Shown here: piece after piece, positions 1 through 8,357 of the stretch | Position numbering within the stretch: position 1 is the stretch's first letter | Layout: every line of letters starts with the position of its first letter | From: AP-15 sp963703665 | Lineage (GTDB): Bacteria; Pseudomonadota; Alphaproteobacteria; ATCC43930; CGMCC-115725 | Assembly: GCA_963703665.1 (NCBI GenBank) | Contig: CAVPFB010000004.1 | Span: 682,001 to 746,000, forward strand | DNA: 64,000 nucleotides | Direction of reading: 5' to 3' | Translations under genes and position numbers: made by a program | The notes under the pieces: model-generated | The model's database searches: none | What the model was told of the DNA's origin: nothing | The model's input: the letters and a program-made list of their open reading frames with translations, nothing else

Positions 1-1611
1 GGCTGCCCGGGAAACGAGACGCTTTTCAGCTTCCGCAGCTTCTTGTGCCGGATGTTTGTATTTTTGGCCGTTGGTTGGCCATAGCTTATCGCGTTCATGT
101 GAGGTATATCGGTCTGCGAAGTTAATGCCGGCGACACCAACGCAGATCGGATTTCCTCCCGCGCTCTTAAAATCTTGTACCTGACGGGTAAGATCGCCGA
201 TTACCCTATCGATTTGTTTGATCATAGCCTTTGCAAGAATCTTTACCTCTGTGCCAATCTCGACTGTCGCGATCTCCCCTCGTTGCACAACGAACCCAGG
301 CGCTTTGATGGGCTGTGTACGAGGAACGAGTTCACCAAAAGTTGAATCTCCCCGTCGCGATTTTACGCCACGAAGAGTATTCCGCATATTCAAGATACGT
401 TCTCCGGATTCGATCCGACCACTCAGACCTGGCAAGCGATGTAACGCGTAGAGATCTTCCGGAAGGCGCCAAGCCACGGAATCACCGAGGGCTCGAGTCG
501 CGGTGTCGGTACAAAACTCCGTCAAAGAGATTCCGAAACTGGTCGAGGAGAAAGTAGGGCAACAGTGCTCTCTCGGTAGGCTCACCACCTCGGCAGATTC
601 GTCGAACTCGATCACCATCGCCGTGTGACACTCGATCAGCCGGGCAGCCGCTTCCCGAGCGGCGCGTCGCGTTGCAGAATTCAGGTATTCCTCCTCGATC
701 TCGACCGAAACCGAGTTTCGGCCGGCACGGATTGCCGCGACAGCGGCCGATCCGGAACCTGCGAACGGGTCGAGGATCGTGTCACCGGCGAAGCTGAACA
801 TTCGAATCAGCCGCTCGGCCAGTTCGGGCGGGAACGGCGCCGGGTGGCCGTCGCGCAGGCTGGCGCCGCGAATGTCCGACCAGACGGGGCGCATCCATGC
901 ATCCATTTCGTCGCGTTGAAGCATCGAGAGTGCTTTCTGGATCATCGGCGTATTTCGATAGCCGCCCGACTTGCGCAGCATCACAATGTGCTCGTGATCG
1001 TTCTTGATGATCGCGCCGGGCTGATACGGCTTGCCGTAGTATCCGCTTGATCCGCCACCAGCCTCGTTTGTCCGGTTTCCTATCTTGAACCACAGAATCG
1101 GCGTCAGGTTGTCCAGGCCGTTATTGCGGCTGCGGACCTGAATATCGGAGGGAAGCGGCAGGACCCGGTGCCGGCCATCTGCCCGCCTCGGGATCAGAAT
1201 ATCACCTATGACACAACAAATTCGGCCGCCAGGGACAAGAACCCGCGCGCACTCCCGCCACACCCGATCCAGTTCGTCAAGGAAAGCGTCGTAGTCGCCA
1301 ATTCGACCGAGCTGCGAACCGCCCGCGTCAGAAGCATAGGCCTTCAAGTTGAAGTAAGGCGGCGAGGTAACGACGAGATGCACCGATTCGCTTGGGATGG
1401 CCCTCAGGTCGCGGGCGTCGCCGAGGATTATCTCGTGCCGCGTTCGATCGTATGGCGCTGGCCACCGACGCGAGCGAAAGATTTTGTTCGCTTTCAGGAG
1501 CGCTGCCGGGGCCCCTGGCTCATTGTCGGTGGCGGGAATAACCGGGCGGTCGCCGTATAACCGGCGGGCGCCAGCCTCTTCGGACCGCCAAGCGACGCTT
1601 CTTCTCGCCAT
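1..1611 (-). CDS. DNA amino-methyltransferase with long C-terminal extension (5' complete, runs off the left edge)
   Basis: An open frame of 537 codons starts at an ATG at 1611, preceded by a GGGGAG ribosome site, and has no stop before the window edge. It carries the amino-methyltransferase signatures TSPPY (residues 82-86, catalytic motif IV) and DPFAGSGS (281-288, AdoMet-binding motif I). TSPPY before FAGSGS is the beta-class order, and the SPPY form is more common in N4-cytosine enzymes. The target-recognition segment would lie between about 140 and 255. Residues after about 340 are not methyltransferase. They include VEIGTEVKI around E455-x-K457, which could be the E-x-K half of a PD-(D/E)XK nuclease, then a conserved-looking YTSHERD..YKHPAQEAAEAE block. 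Methyltransferase assignment is firm; a fused restriction nuclease is inference. No partner gene is visible. Confidence 0.85.
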   Translation of the reverse strand, partial: MARRSVAWRSEEAGARRLYGDRPVIPATDNEPGAPAALLKANKIFRSRRWPAPYDRTRHEIILGDARDLRAIPSESVHLVVTSPPYFNLKAYASDAGGSQLGRIGDYDAFLDELDRVWRECARVLVPGGRICCVIGDILIPRRADGRHRVLPLPSDIQVRSRNNGLDNLTPILWFKIGNRTNEAGGGSSGYYGKPYQPGAIIKNDHEHIVMLRKSGGYRNTPMIQKALSMLQRDEMDAWMRPVWSDIRGASLRDGHPAPFPPELAERLIRMFSFAGDTILDPFAGSGSAAVAAIRAGRNSVSVEIEEEYLNSATRRAAREAAARLIECHTAMVIEFDESAEVVSLPREHCCPTFSSTSFGISLTEFCTDTATRALGDSVAWRLPEDLYALHRLPGLSGRIESGERILNMRNTLRGVKSRRGDSTFGELVPRTQPIKAPGFVVQRGEIATVEIGTEVKILAKAMIKQIDRVIGDLTRQVQDFKSAGGNPICVGVAGINFADRYTSHERDKLWPTNGQKYKHPAQEAAEAEKRLVSRAA

Positions 1612-1991
1612 TCTCACTCCCCTTGCCTCATATGGTAGATCTTCTCGGCACCATCGCAAGATGCTGCGTCCAGGCCGGATGCTGAGCCCCGATGTGCGGG
1701 CAGCATTTCCAATCGTGGCACAAACCAGGCACATCCTCAAGGAGAATTGTTCCACTTATGTTCGAGAACGCCTCAATACCAGGTTGTCGCTGCCATCCTG
1801 TTAGGAGTGTGGTGCTGACGAGTTACAATCCTATATACGATAAGCCCGGCATCCGCTTCGGCTAATTCGCCGGTGTGATGCGGCTGTCCGCCCAGTTGGC
1901 GCGGCCCCGACTCCACCGAATCGACATGGCCTCCCGGGCGGATACCGGCCGCGGCGAAGCGGCGGACACGATCGCCAACGCGCCGGCTCCG
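1612..1991. other. Stretch without a recognised gene upstream of the methyltransferase
   Basis: No frame here gives a protein I recognise. A minus-strand frame without ATG (about 1630-1800) reads LLEDVPGLCHDWKCC and could be the tail of a lost gene, but it has no start and no family match I can name. Confidence 0.3.
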
Positions 1992-2077
1992 GTCATTGCG
2001 AGCGCAGCGACGCAATCTCGCGACGGGGTCGCTTCGTCGGGTCGGGATTGCTTCGTCGCGGCGCTCCTCGCAATGAC
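1992..2077. repeat. Dispersed palindromic repeat, GTCATTGCGAG family
   Basis: The element is bounded by a perfect 11-bp inverted repeat, GTCATTGCGAG at 1992 and CTCGCAATGAC ending at 2077, with internal pairing segments around GCGACGCAATC and GATTGCTTCGTC. Intergenic elements of this type recur in many alphaproteobacterial genomes. No ORF is carried. Confidence 0.8.
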
Positions 2078-2174
2078 GGCCGTTCCCTGATCCGTCGAGA
2101 TGACGGCTGTGCCCTTGCCGCGGCGAGCGATCTTGGTGGTGACGCGGTTTGGTGAGGCTCGCCCCCGCCCCTGG

Positions 2175-3305
2175 TCACGTCTGCTTGAAGAAGCGGGTGG
2201 CGTTGTCCCAGAGGAGCGCGCGGCGGGTGTCGGGGGTGAGGGTCGGCCAGGCGAGGATGTTGTCGATCGATTTGGGGAACTGGCACTCCGAGTGCGGGTA
2301 GTCGGAGGCGTACATCAGGACGCCGTCGCCGAGAAAGCCGCGGACCATGTTGAACATGTCCTCGCCCTCCTGGCGCTCGATGCTGCAGAAGAAGCGGCCA
2401 CTCTTCAGGTAGTCGCTCGGCTCGTGCTGCAAGGGTGCGGTGCCGCCGACATAGACCGCCTGCTCGTCCATGCGCCGGGCCCAGAACGGCAGCCAGCCGA
2501 AGCCGCATTCGAGCACAGCCATGCGCAGGCCGGGATATCGGTCGAAGATGCCGCCGCCGATGAACGAGGCGACGAAGCGCATCGCCCCCCACGGATGCGA
2601 GGCGAGGCGGCCGAGAAAAATGTTGTCCCAGACATCGCGGTAGGCCGGGTAGTAGGGCGGGTTCCACGTCGAGCTGTGGTGGGCGATCGGCAGGCCGTGC
2701 TCCTCGGCCGCCCGCCAGATCGGGTCGAGATCGGGGTGGTCGGGCGGCATGTCGAAGGGCAGCAGCGGCTTGACCGCCACCGCCCATTTGGAATTCCCCC
2801 ACTCGCGGATCTCGCGCACGGCCTCGTCGACCGCGCGCCCCGAAGCGACGATCAGGCTCTTTAACCGGGTCGGGAACTGGCCGCAAAAATCGGCCATGTG
2901 GCGGTGGTAGGCGCGGCTCAGCCCGACCTCGAACGCCGGGTCGTCGAGCCCGACGAAGCTCATGAACGAGCCCGGGATCAGGAAATGAACATCCGTGCCC
3001 TCATCGTCCATGTCGGCGACCCGGTTGTCGGCCCTATCGTCCTGGGTCCCCGGCCGCGGGGTCTTGCCGCCGCGCCAGCGGCTCTCGCGCCCGGTGAAGC
3101 TCTCGCGCGGCTCGGCTTCGCCGAGAATTCGGCGATAGTATTTTCTGCCGAAACTGTAGTGGTGACGACCCTCGCCGCTGGCGTGACGATAGGGTGCGAG
3201 CTCAGCGAGGCGCGGGCGAAAGCCCAGATCGACGTAGCGCTCCAGCACCTCGGCGGCGGGGCTGACATGCGTGTCGGCATCGTACACGCGTAAGCCGTTC
3301 CTCAT
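2175..3305 (-). CDS. Amidohydrolase_2 family metal-dependent hydrolase (TIM barrel)
   Basis: The 376-residue protein starts MRNGLRVYDADTHV, with the N-terminal metal-ligand motif D-x-H at residues 11-13. It contains a mid-protein His segment (PIAHHSSTW) and the C-terminal YASDYPHSE motif, which supplies the Asp ligand. This is the layout of the ACMSD/aromatic decarboxylase branch of the amidohydrolases, enzymes that decarboxylate or hydrolyse aromatic or cyclic acids using Zn or Mn in the cytoplasm. It heads the minus-strand half of a cluster with a flavoprotein at 3.4-4.9 kb and faces two related amidohydrolases at 7.1-9.8 kb. The substrate cannot be read from sequence. Confidence 0.85.
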   Translation of the reverse strand: MRNGLRVYDADTHVSPAAEVLERYVDLGFRPRLAELAPYRHASGEGRHHYSFGRKYYRRILGEAEPRESFTGRESRWRGGKTPRPGTQDDRADNRVADMDDEGTDVHFLIPGSFMSFVGLDDPAFEVGLSRAYHRHMADFCGQFPTRLKSLIVASGRAVDEAVREIREWGNSKWAVAVKPLLPFDMPPDHPDLDPIWRAAEEHGLPIAHHSSTWNPPYYPAYRDVWDNIFLGRLASHPWGAMRFVASFIGGGIFDRYPGLRMAVLECGFGWLPFWARRMDEQAVYVGGTAPLQHEPSDYLKSGRFFCSIERQEGEDMFNMVRGFLGDGVLMYASDYPHSECQFPKSIDNILAWPTLTPDTRRALLWDNATRFFKQT

Positions 3306-3437
3306 CTTGCGTCTCCTCGTTTCCGTCCCCGGTTATAGTAACCGCTTGGGCAGCACTTCCCCACTTCGCGCCTCGTATCCGGCAGCTTGCGACCATCGCC
3401 GCCGGCGCGACATGTAGCGACACGACCACGCTCGCCG

Positions 3438-4905
3438 TCAACCGGGCGCTCGCCGTCTTTCTAGGCCTGGCGTGACCCGGAGGGCGGCTTCCATACCGCG
3501 GCGGCGTAGAGCGAGTTCGGGGAATTCGGGGGTGACGTCGCCAGCGAGGCGCTGCTGGTGGGCCGCGAAGTCGGCGAAGAACAGGTCATGGCTGATGCGC
3601 GCGACGACGGCGGGGAGGCCGCGCTTCATGCTCGGCACGTCGCCGACCGGCACCCCGAAGCTGACGAAGCCGGCCGGGTTCTGGACGTGGATGTCATTCA
3701 GATAGGGTGCGGCGCCGGGGATTTTTTCGAGGTATTCGTGGGCGGCGCCGAGGTAGGGGTGGGCGCCGAGATAGTCGTCCTCCTCGCCTGGCGGCGGGGT
3801 GTAGCGGTCGCGCCACAAGAGGATCCGATCGGCGAAGTCGGCGAGTTCGGGGCGGATGCCGGGGTCGACGAAATAGCCGGTGCCGGCGATCGCGAAGTCG
3901 AAATCGAACTCGCCGTCGGCGGTCCGCGCGACGATCCGACCTCCCTCTTCCCGTGCCGCGAGCCAGGGTGCGGCCAGATGCAGCCGGAAATTCGGGAATT
4001 TCAGCACCCGCTCGATCGCGTCGGCGGGCGGGGTCGAGCCGGCGCGGCGAAAACGGATCGCCTGGTGCCAGCGCACCCGGTCCGGCAATTCGGGGAAATT
4101 GTCGTAGGCGCCGGGGTAGCCGCGCACCCGCGCCGACCGGGAGGGACGCCAATGCCGGCCGACGAGCGAACAGATCGACCGAGGCCACCCCCGTTTCGAG
4201 CGCCACCCCGGCCGCGTCAAAGGCCGAGGCCGCACCACCGACCACCGCCACCCGCTTGCCGCGCAACCCGGCGAAATCGATCGGGTCGGCGGTATGGGCA
4301 TAGAGGTGCCCCGGCAATCCTTCGGTCAACGCCGGCGGCAGATAGGCCCCGCCATTGCCAGCGACGCCGTTGGCGAGGATCACCTTGCGCGCAGTCTCGG
4401 CCGTGACCGCGCCGTCCGCCTCCAGGTGCAGCCGGAAATGCCCGTCCGCCGGTTCGATGCGCACCAGCCTGGCGCGATAGCGCACCGCGATGCCGAGGAA
4501 ACGCCGGTACCAGCCCAGGTATTCGGCCCAGTCGGCGCGCGGAATCCGCTCGATCGCGGCATAGGCCGCCGTGCCGTGGCGCGCCTCGTACCAGGCCTGA
4601 AAGCTGAAGGCGGCGATGCCGTATTCCGGCCCCGGCAGGGTCTTCGGCGTGCGCAACACCTTCATCCGCGCCGCATTCAGCCAGACCCCGGCCCGCGCCT
4701 CGTCCTCGGCCATGTCGATCACCGCGACCTTGCCGATCCCGGCCCGGCGCAACGCAAAGGCGAAAGCGCACCCGCTCTGCCCGCCGCCGACGATCACGAC
4801 GTTGTGGTCGATCCCCGGCCGCTCGGGGACCCAGTTCTGCGGGTCGGGCCCGATCAGCCTCAGCGCAGTGCGGGCATCGGTGTCAGGATCTGTCGGGTCG
4901 GGCAT
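3438..4905 (-). pseudogene. FAD/NAD(P)-binding flavoprotein monooxygenase, one frameshift
   Basis: The reading starts at the ATG at 4905 (MPDPTDPD), with AGGAGA just upstream. The N-terminal half has an FAD dinucleotide motif VIVGGGQSG and a second nucleotide motif VAVVGGAASA, the two-Rossmann layout of flavin-containing monooxygenases and related FAD/NAD(P) oxidoreductases. After SVDLFARRPALASLP, near 4130-4150, homology continues in another minus frame (RGYPGAYDNFPELPDR) to the stop at 3438, giving about 488 residues in total. Both halves look fully conserved, so a single-base sequencing indel is as likely as real inactivation. It is upstream of and co-oriented with the amidohydrolase at 2.2-3.3 kb and diverges from the CmcJ-like gene. 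Confidence 0.8.
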
Positions 4906-5023
4906 CGGGGTTTGTCTCCTCTTGTTCGCCTGATCCGTGAGGGATTGGCGCTTGTTGTGTCGGCAGGCCAGCCAATCTATCATCAGGCAATCTATCATCG
5001 CGTCCAGCGTGTAGAGGAGCCCG

Positions 5024-5860
5024 ATGGTCCAGCTCGCCGAACTCGATATCGAGCGCCAAACGCTCGACGCGACCCTTGATTATTTCGTTGATACCAAGGC
5101 TATGCCGGTGACCTTGGTCGGCGCCCCCGGGCAATCCGACCGGCGCACCGGCGGCGGCGCCTCCGAACCGCACCGGGTCACGATCCGTAACGGCCGGCCC
5201 CACACCGCCGACTTCGCGCTCGAAAAGACCGGCTTCCGCTTTGTCGATCACCAGACGCGGGTCGCCGATTTCTTCGACGAGGACGAGATCCGCCGGGTCT
5301 ATTACCCGGAGATGGAAAGGCTGGTGAAACAGGAAAGCGGGGCGAACCGCGTCGTCGTCTTCGATCACACGCTGCGCACCGCCGACGAGGCATTGCGCCA
5401 GACGGCCAAGATCCGCGATCCGGTGCGCCGCGTCCACAACGACTATACCGAATGGTCCGGGCCGCAGCGGGTGCGCGACCTGATGGGCGAGGAGGCCGAT
5501 TCCCTGCTCGCCCGCCGGTTTGCGATCATCCAGACGTGGCGGCCGATCCGCCACCCGGTCGAGAGCTGGCCGCTCGCCATCGCCGACGCGCAGAGCCTCT
5601 CGCCCTCGGACATGGTGGTGACCGAGCGCCGCTATCCCGACCGCGTCGGCCAGACCTCGGCGATCACCTGGAACCCGGCGCATCGCTGGTACTGGTTCCC
5701 GCAGATGCGGCCCGACGAGGCGCTGGTGTTCAAGACTTATGAGTTGATGCAGGACGGCCGCGCCCGGTTCACCGCGCACACCGCCTTCGAGGACCCCTCG
5801 ACACCGCCAAATGCGCGGCCGCGCGAGAGCATCGAAATCCGCACCCTGGCGTTCTTTTGA
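5024..5860 (+). CDS. CmcJ/NvfI (AsaB-like) family putative oxygenase
   Basis: The 278 residues match the CmcJ/AsaB fungal-bacterial family, a 2-oxoglutarate-oxygenase-like fold. The diagnostic blocks are VHNDYT..SGPQR (residues 137-149; H138-x-D140 would be the metal dyad), TWRPI...WPLAIADA, NPAHRWYWFP, and a C-terminal F.DPSTPPNARPRESIE. The family usually has V or another hydrophobic residue where this protein has N139. GAGGAGCCCG precedes the ATG. It reads into the diiron protein gene after a palindromic repeat, and starts about 120 bp from the divergent flavoprotein. Role: probable hydroxylation or desaturation of a small acid in the same pathway (inference). Confidence 0.75.
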   Translation: MVQLAELDIERQTLDATLDYFVDTKAMPVTLVGAPGQSDRRTGGGASEPHRVTIRNGRPHTADFALEKTGFRFVDHQTRVADFFDEDEIRRVYYPEMERLVKQESGANRVVVFDHTLRTADEALRQTAKIRDPVRRVHNDYTEWSGPQRVRDLMGEEADSLLARRFAIIQTWRPIRHPVESWPLAIADAQSLSPSDMVVTERRYPDRVGQTSAITWNPAHRWYWFPQMRPDEALVFKTYELMQDGRARFTAHTAFEDPSTPPNARPRESIEIRTLAFF

Positions 5861-5906
5861 GATGCGGCCTTTTGAGATGCGGCCCTTCTGCACAGACCCG
5901 TTGATC

Positions 5907-6007
5907 GTCGCCCCCGCGAAAGCGGGGGTCCAGAGCCTGCCCTTGGCTCGAACAGGGGGCGAGCGACGTGCGGTTGATCCTGGGTTCCCGCTTTCGCGGG
6001 AATAACG
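5907..6007. repeat. Dispersed palindromic repeat, CCCCGCGAAAGCGGGG family
   Basis: Outer segments GCCCCCGCGAAAGCGGGGG at the left and TTCCCGCTTTCGCGGGAA at the right are hairpin-forming and mutually complementary. The unit closely resembles the one at 7038-7116. It lies between the CmcJ-like and ferritin-like genes and is followed directly by the ribosome site of the latter. Confidence 0.8.
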
Positions 6008-6032
6008 AAAAATAAGTGGCGGAGGCACCCGG

Positions 6033-7007
6033 ATGGAGCGTGGGCACCAGGTCGACAGCCGCAACATCGCCTATTTTCGTCATAACTACGACGGCGAAGC
6101 GGCCGATATGCGCCACCTCTACGAGCAGGCCAAGCTCGATCAATGGAACGCCGCGACCGATATCGACTGGGCGCAACCGCTCGACACCGACCTCGGGCTG
6201 ATCGCCGACGATCTGGTCGACATCCATGGGACGCGCTTCTGGGACCGTCTTTCGCCGTCGCAGCGGGTCGAGGTCAACCGCGCCGTCGCCCGCTGGCGGC
6301 TGTCGACGTTGATGGCCGGCGAGCATGGGGCGATGCTGGTGTGCAGCCAGCTGGTCGAGAACGTCCAAGGCCAGGACGAGAAGCTGTTCCAGGCAACGCA
6401 GGTGGTCGACGAGGCCCGGCACAACGAGGTCCTGCACCGCTACATGACGCTGCGCCTGGAGGGGCGGAATTATCCGCTCGCCAACAATGTCGCGGAGATC
6501 TTCGACACGCTGCTCGGCACCGCTTCGTGGTATCTGAAGACGATCGGATTGCAGCTCGTCGCCGAAACTTTTGCCGTGTCGTTGTTCCGCATGCTCGCCG
6601 AATCCTCGAAGGACGCGGTATTACGCCAGATCTGCCGGCGCATATTGCAGGACGAGGCGCGGCACATGGGGTTCGGCATGCTGTCCTTGCCGGCGGTGGT
6701 GGCCGGGGCCAGTGCTGCCGAGCGGCGCGAGATGGAGGACTTCGCGGTCTGGGCGTTGAACCGCACCCTGCGCGGCATCTTCCCGCTCGACGCCTACGAG
6801 GAAACCGGCTTCGGCCGGGCCGAGATCGAGGAAATCCGCCAATTGCGGCGCCAACGCGCGGCCGGCGGCGAGGAGACCGCGTTCCGCAAATTCTTCCGCC
6901 GCGACCTCCATGCCGGGCTCGTCCGCAATCTGCGCAAAGTGGGCGTGCTGAGCGACCGGGTGGCGCCCGATCTGCAGGCGCTCGGCATCTCGCTCGCCGC
7001 CGCGTGA
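6033..7007 (+). CDS. Ferritin-like diiron protein (putative diiron oxygenase)
   Basis: The 324-residue, mostly helical protein shows a complete diiron set: E97 (GEHG), E127 and H130 (DEARH), E178 (VAET), E208 and H211 (a second DEARH). Two E-x-x-H motifs with intervening Glu are characteristic of ribonucleotide-reductase-R2-like and AurF/CmlI-like enzymes that activate O2. GGAGG sits 9 bp before the ATG. The gene is flanked by two palindromic repeats and sits between the CmcJ-like oxygenase and two amidohydrolases, so an oxidative step (N- or C-oxygenation) in that pathway is the best guess. The exact reaction is unknown. Confidence 0.8.
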   Translation: MERGHQVDSRNIAYFRHNYDGEAADMRHLYEQAKLDQWNAATDIDWAQPLDTDLGLIADDLVDIHGTRFWDRLSPSQRVEVNRAVARWRLSTLMAGEHGAMLVCSQLVENVQGQDEKLFQATQVVDEARHNEVLHRYMTLRLEGRNYPLANNVAEIFDTLLGTASWYLKTIGLQLVAETFAVSLFRMLAESSKDAVLRQICRRILQDEARHMGFGMLSLPAVVAGASAAERREMEDFAVWALNRTLRGIFPLDAYEETGFGRAEIEEIRQLRRQRAAGGEETAFRKFFRRDLHAGLVRNLRKVGVLSDRVAPDLQALGISLAAA

Positions 7008-7037
7008 CCGCTACGAGTTCAAGTTGCGAAAGTATTC

Positions 7038-7116
7038 GTCGCCCCCGCGCAAGCGGGGGTCCAGGGCAGCTGCTGCGGCCCCCGGCGCCTGGGTTCCCGT
7101 TTTCTCGGGAATGATG
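7038..7116. repeat. Dispersed palindromic repeat, second copy of the CCCCGCG family
   Basis: It starts GTCGCCCCCGCGCAAGCGGG and ends with TTCCCGTTTTCTCGGGAA. It shares the outer segments and orientation of the 5907-6007 copy but has a different, shorter middle. Confidence 0.75.
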
Positions 7117-7146
7117 AGGAGCCCTGGCTTTGAGTAGAGGCAATCT

Positions 7147-8286
7147 ATGGCCAACGAGCTGATCTCCTGCGACGACCACATGGATCTCGGGCAGTTGCCG
7201 GCCGATCTGTGGACGACCCGGCTGCCCGCTTCCTGGCGCGACCGGGCCCCGCATATCGAAGAGCGCGACGGCCAGGCCATCTGGGTGTGCGACGGCAAGC
7301 CGTGGGGCAGCTGGGCCGGCAAGCCGCTCTCGCCGGGACAGCTGGCGCGGCCAAAGCCGCTCTACAACGCCTTCGACCGCGGCGGCGTCGCGGACCAGAG
7401 CGCGCGCCGGCCGGCCGTCGCCGAGCTGCGCCTGGCCGACATGGATCGCGACGGAGTGCAGAGCCAGGTCATCTTCGGCCCGATCTTCCAGATCTCGACC
7501 GACGACCCGGCACTGCGGGTCGCCTGCTACCGTGTCTACAACGACTGGCTGATGGAATTCTGCGCCGCCGCACCCGACCGGCTGATCGGCGTGCCGATGC
7601 TGCCCGAGACCCCCGACGGGGCGACCGAGGAATTGCTGCGCCTCGCGGCGAAAGGCGGGGTGCGCCAGGTCACCCTGATGATCGCCAACATCAGCCCCAA
7701 GCTCGACGACCCGGCCTGGGAAAAGCTGTGGACCGCGCTCGAAGACACCGGGATCATCCTCTCCTGGCACATCACCGTGTTTGTCGGCAAGCCTGGCGAC
7801 CGCGTCGCCGGCAAGGCGGCGAGCGTGTTCGAGAACACCAAGTTCTTTATGGCCAATTTCCTCGAGCCGTTTGTCGATCTGTTCGCGTGGGGCATCCTCG
7901 AACGCCATCCGAAGCTCAAGATGGTCATGGCCGAGGCCGGCACCGGCTGGCTCCCGTGGCTGGTGCAGGAGCTCGACTACCGTCACTGGCGGCTGTGGGA
8001 GGCCAAGGAGTTCTGGGCCGACAAGGGCGGTGCGGCACTCGAAACCAAGCCCAGCGAGTTGTTCAAGCGCCAGATCTGGGCGACCTTCCAGGAAGATTAC
8101 GCGGCGATGGCGTTGATTCCGTTCTTTGGCGAGGGGCACCTCTTATGGGCCTCCGACTACCCGCACCCCGACAGCGTGTGGCCCAATTCGCGCGCCGCGA
8201 TCGAACGGCAGATGAGCGGTCTCGCGCCCGAGATGCGCAAGAAGCTGACCCGCGACAACGCCGCCCGGCTCTACGGCCTCGATTGA
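7147..8286 (+). CDS. Amidohydrolase_2 family protein
   Basis: The 379-residue TIM-barrel hydrolase has the N-terminal CDDHMDL metal motif, the central ILSWHITVF histidine, a GTGWLPW segment and the C-terminal LLWASDYPHPDSVWP motif with the metal Asp. The end DNAARLYGLD is the usual C-terminus of this subfamily, which includes aromatic acid decarboxylases and meta-cleavage-type hydrolases. GTAGAGGCAATCT precedes the ATG. The next gene is another amidohydrolase 71 bp downstream, probably in the same transcript, which ends at the terminator near 9860. Confidence 0.85.
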   Translation: MANELISCDDHMDLGQLPADLWTTRLPASWRDRAPHIEERDGQAIWVCDGKPWGSWAGKPLSPGQLARPKPLYNAFDRGGVADQSARRPAVAELRLADMDRDGVQSQVIFGPIFQISTDDPALRVACYRVYNDWLMEFCAAAPDRLIGVPMLPETPDGATEELLRLAAKGGVRQVTLMIANISPKLDDPAWEKLWTALEDTGIILSWHITVFVGKPGDRVAGKAASVFENTKFFMANFLEPFVDLFAWGILERHPKLKMVMAEAGTGWLPWLVQELDYRHWRLWEAKEFWADKGGAALETKPSELFKRQIWATFQEDYAAMALIPFFGEGHLLWASDYPHPDSVWPNSRAAIERQMSGLAPEMRKKLTRDNAARLYGLD

Positions 8287-8357
8287 CCGCCGGCACGATA
8301 ATCCCTGCAACGCCTCTCACAACTCGACCCATCCGACAACGATCCTGGAGTAGCCCG

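Noticed and set aside
2100..2864. Long plus-strand frames opposite the first amidohydrolase
   Set aside because: High-GC antisense shadows with no family motifs; the minus-strand gene explains the sequence.
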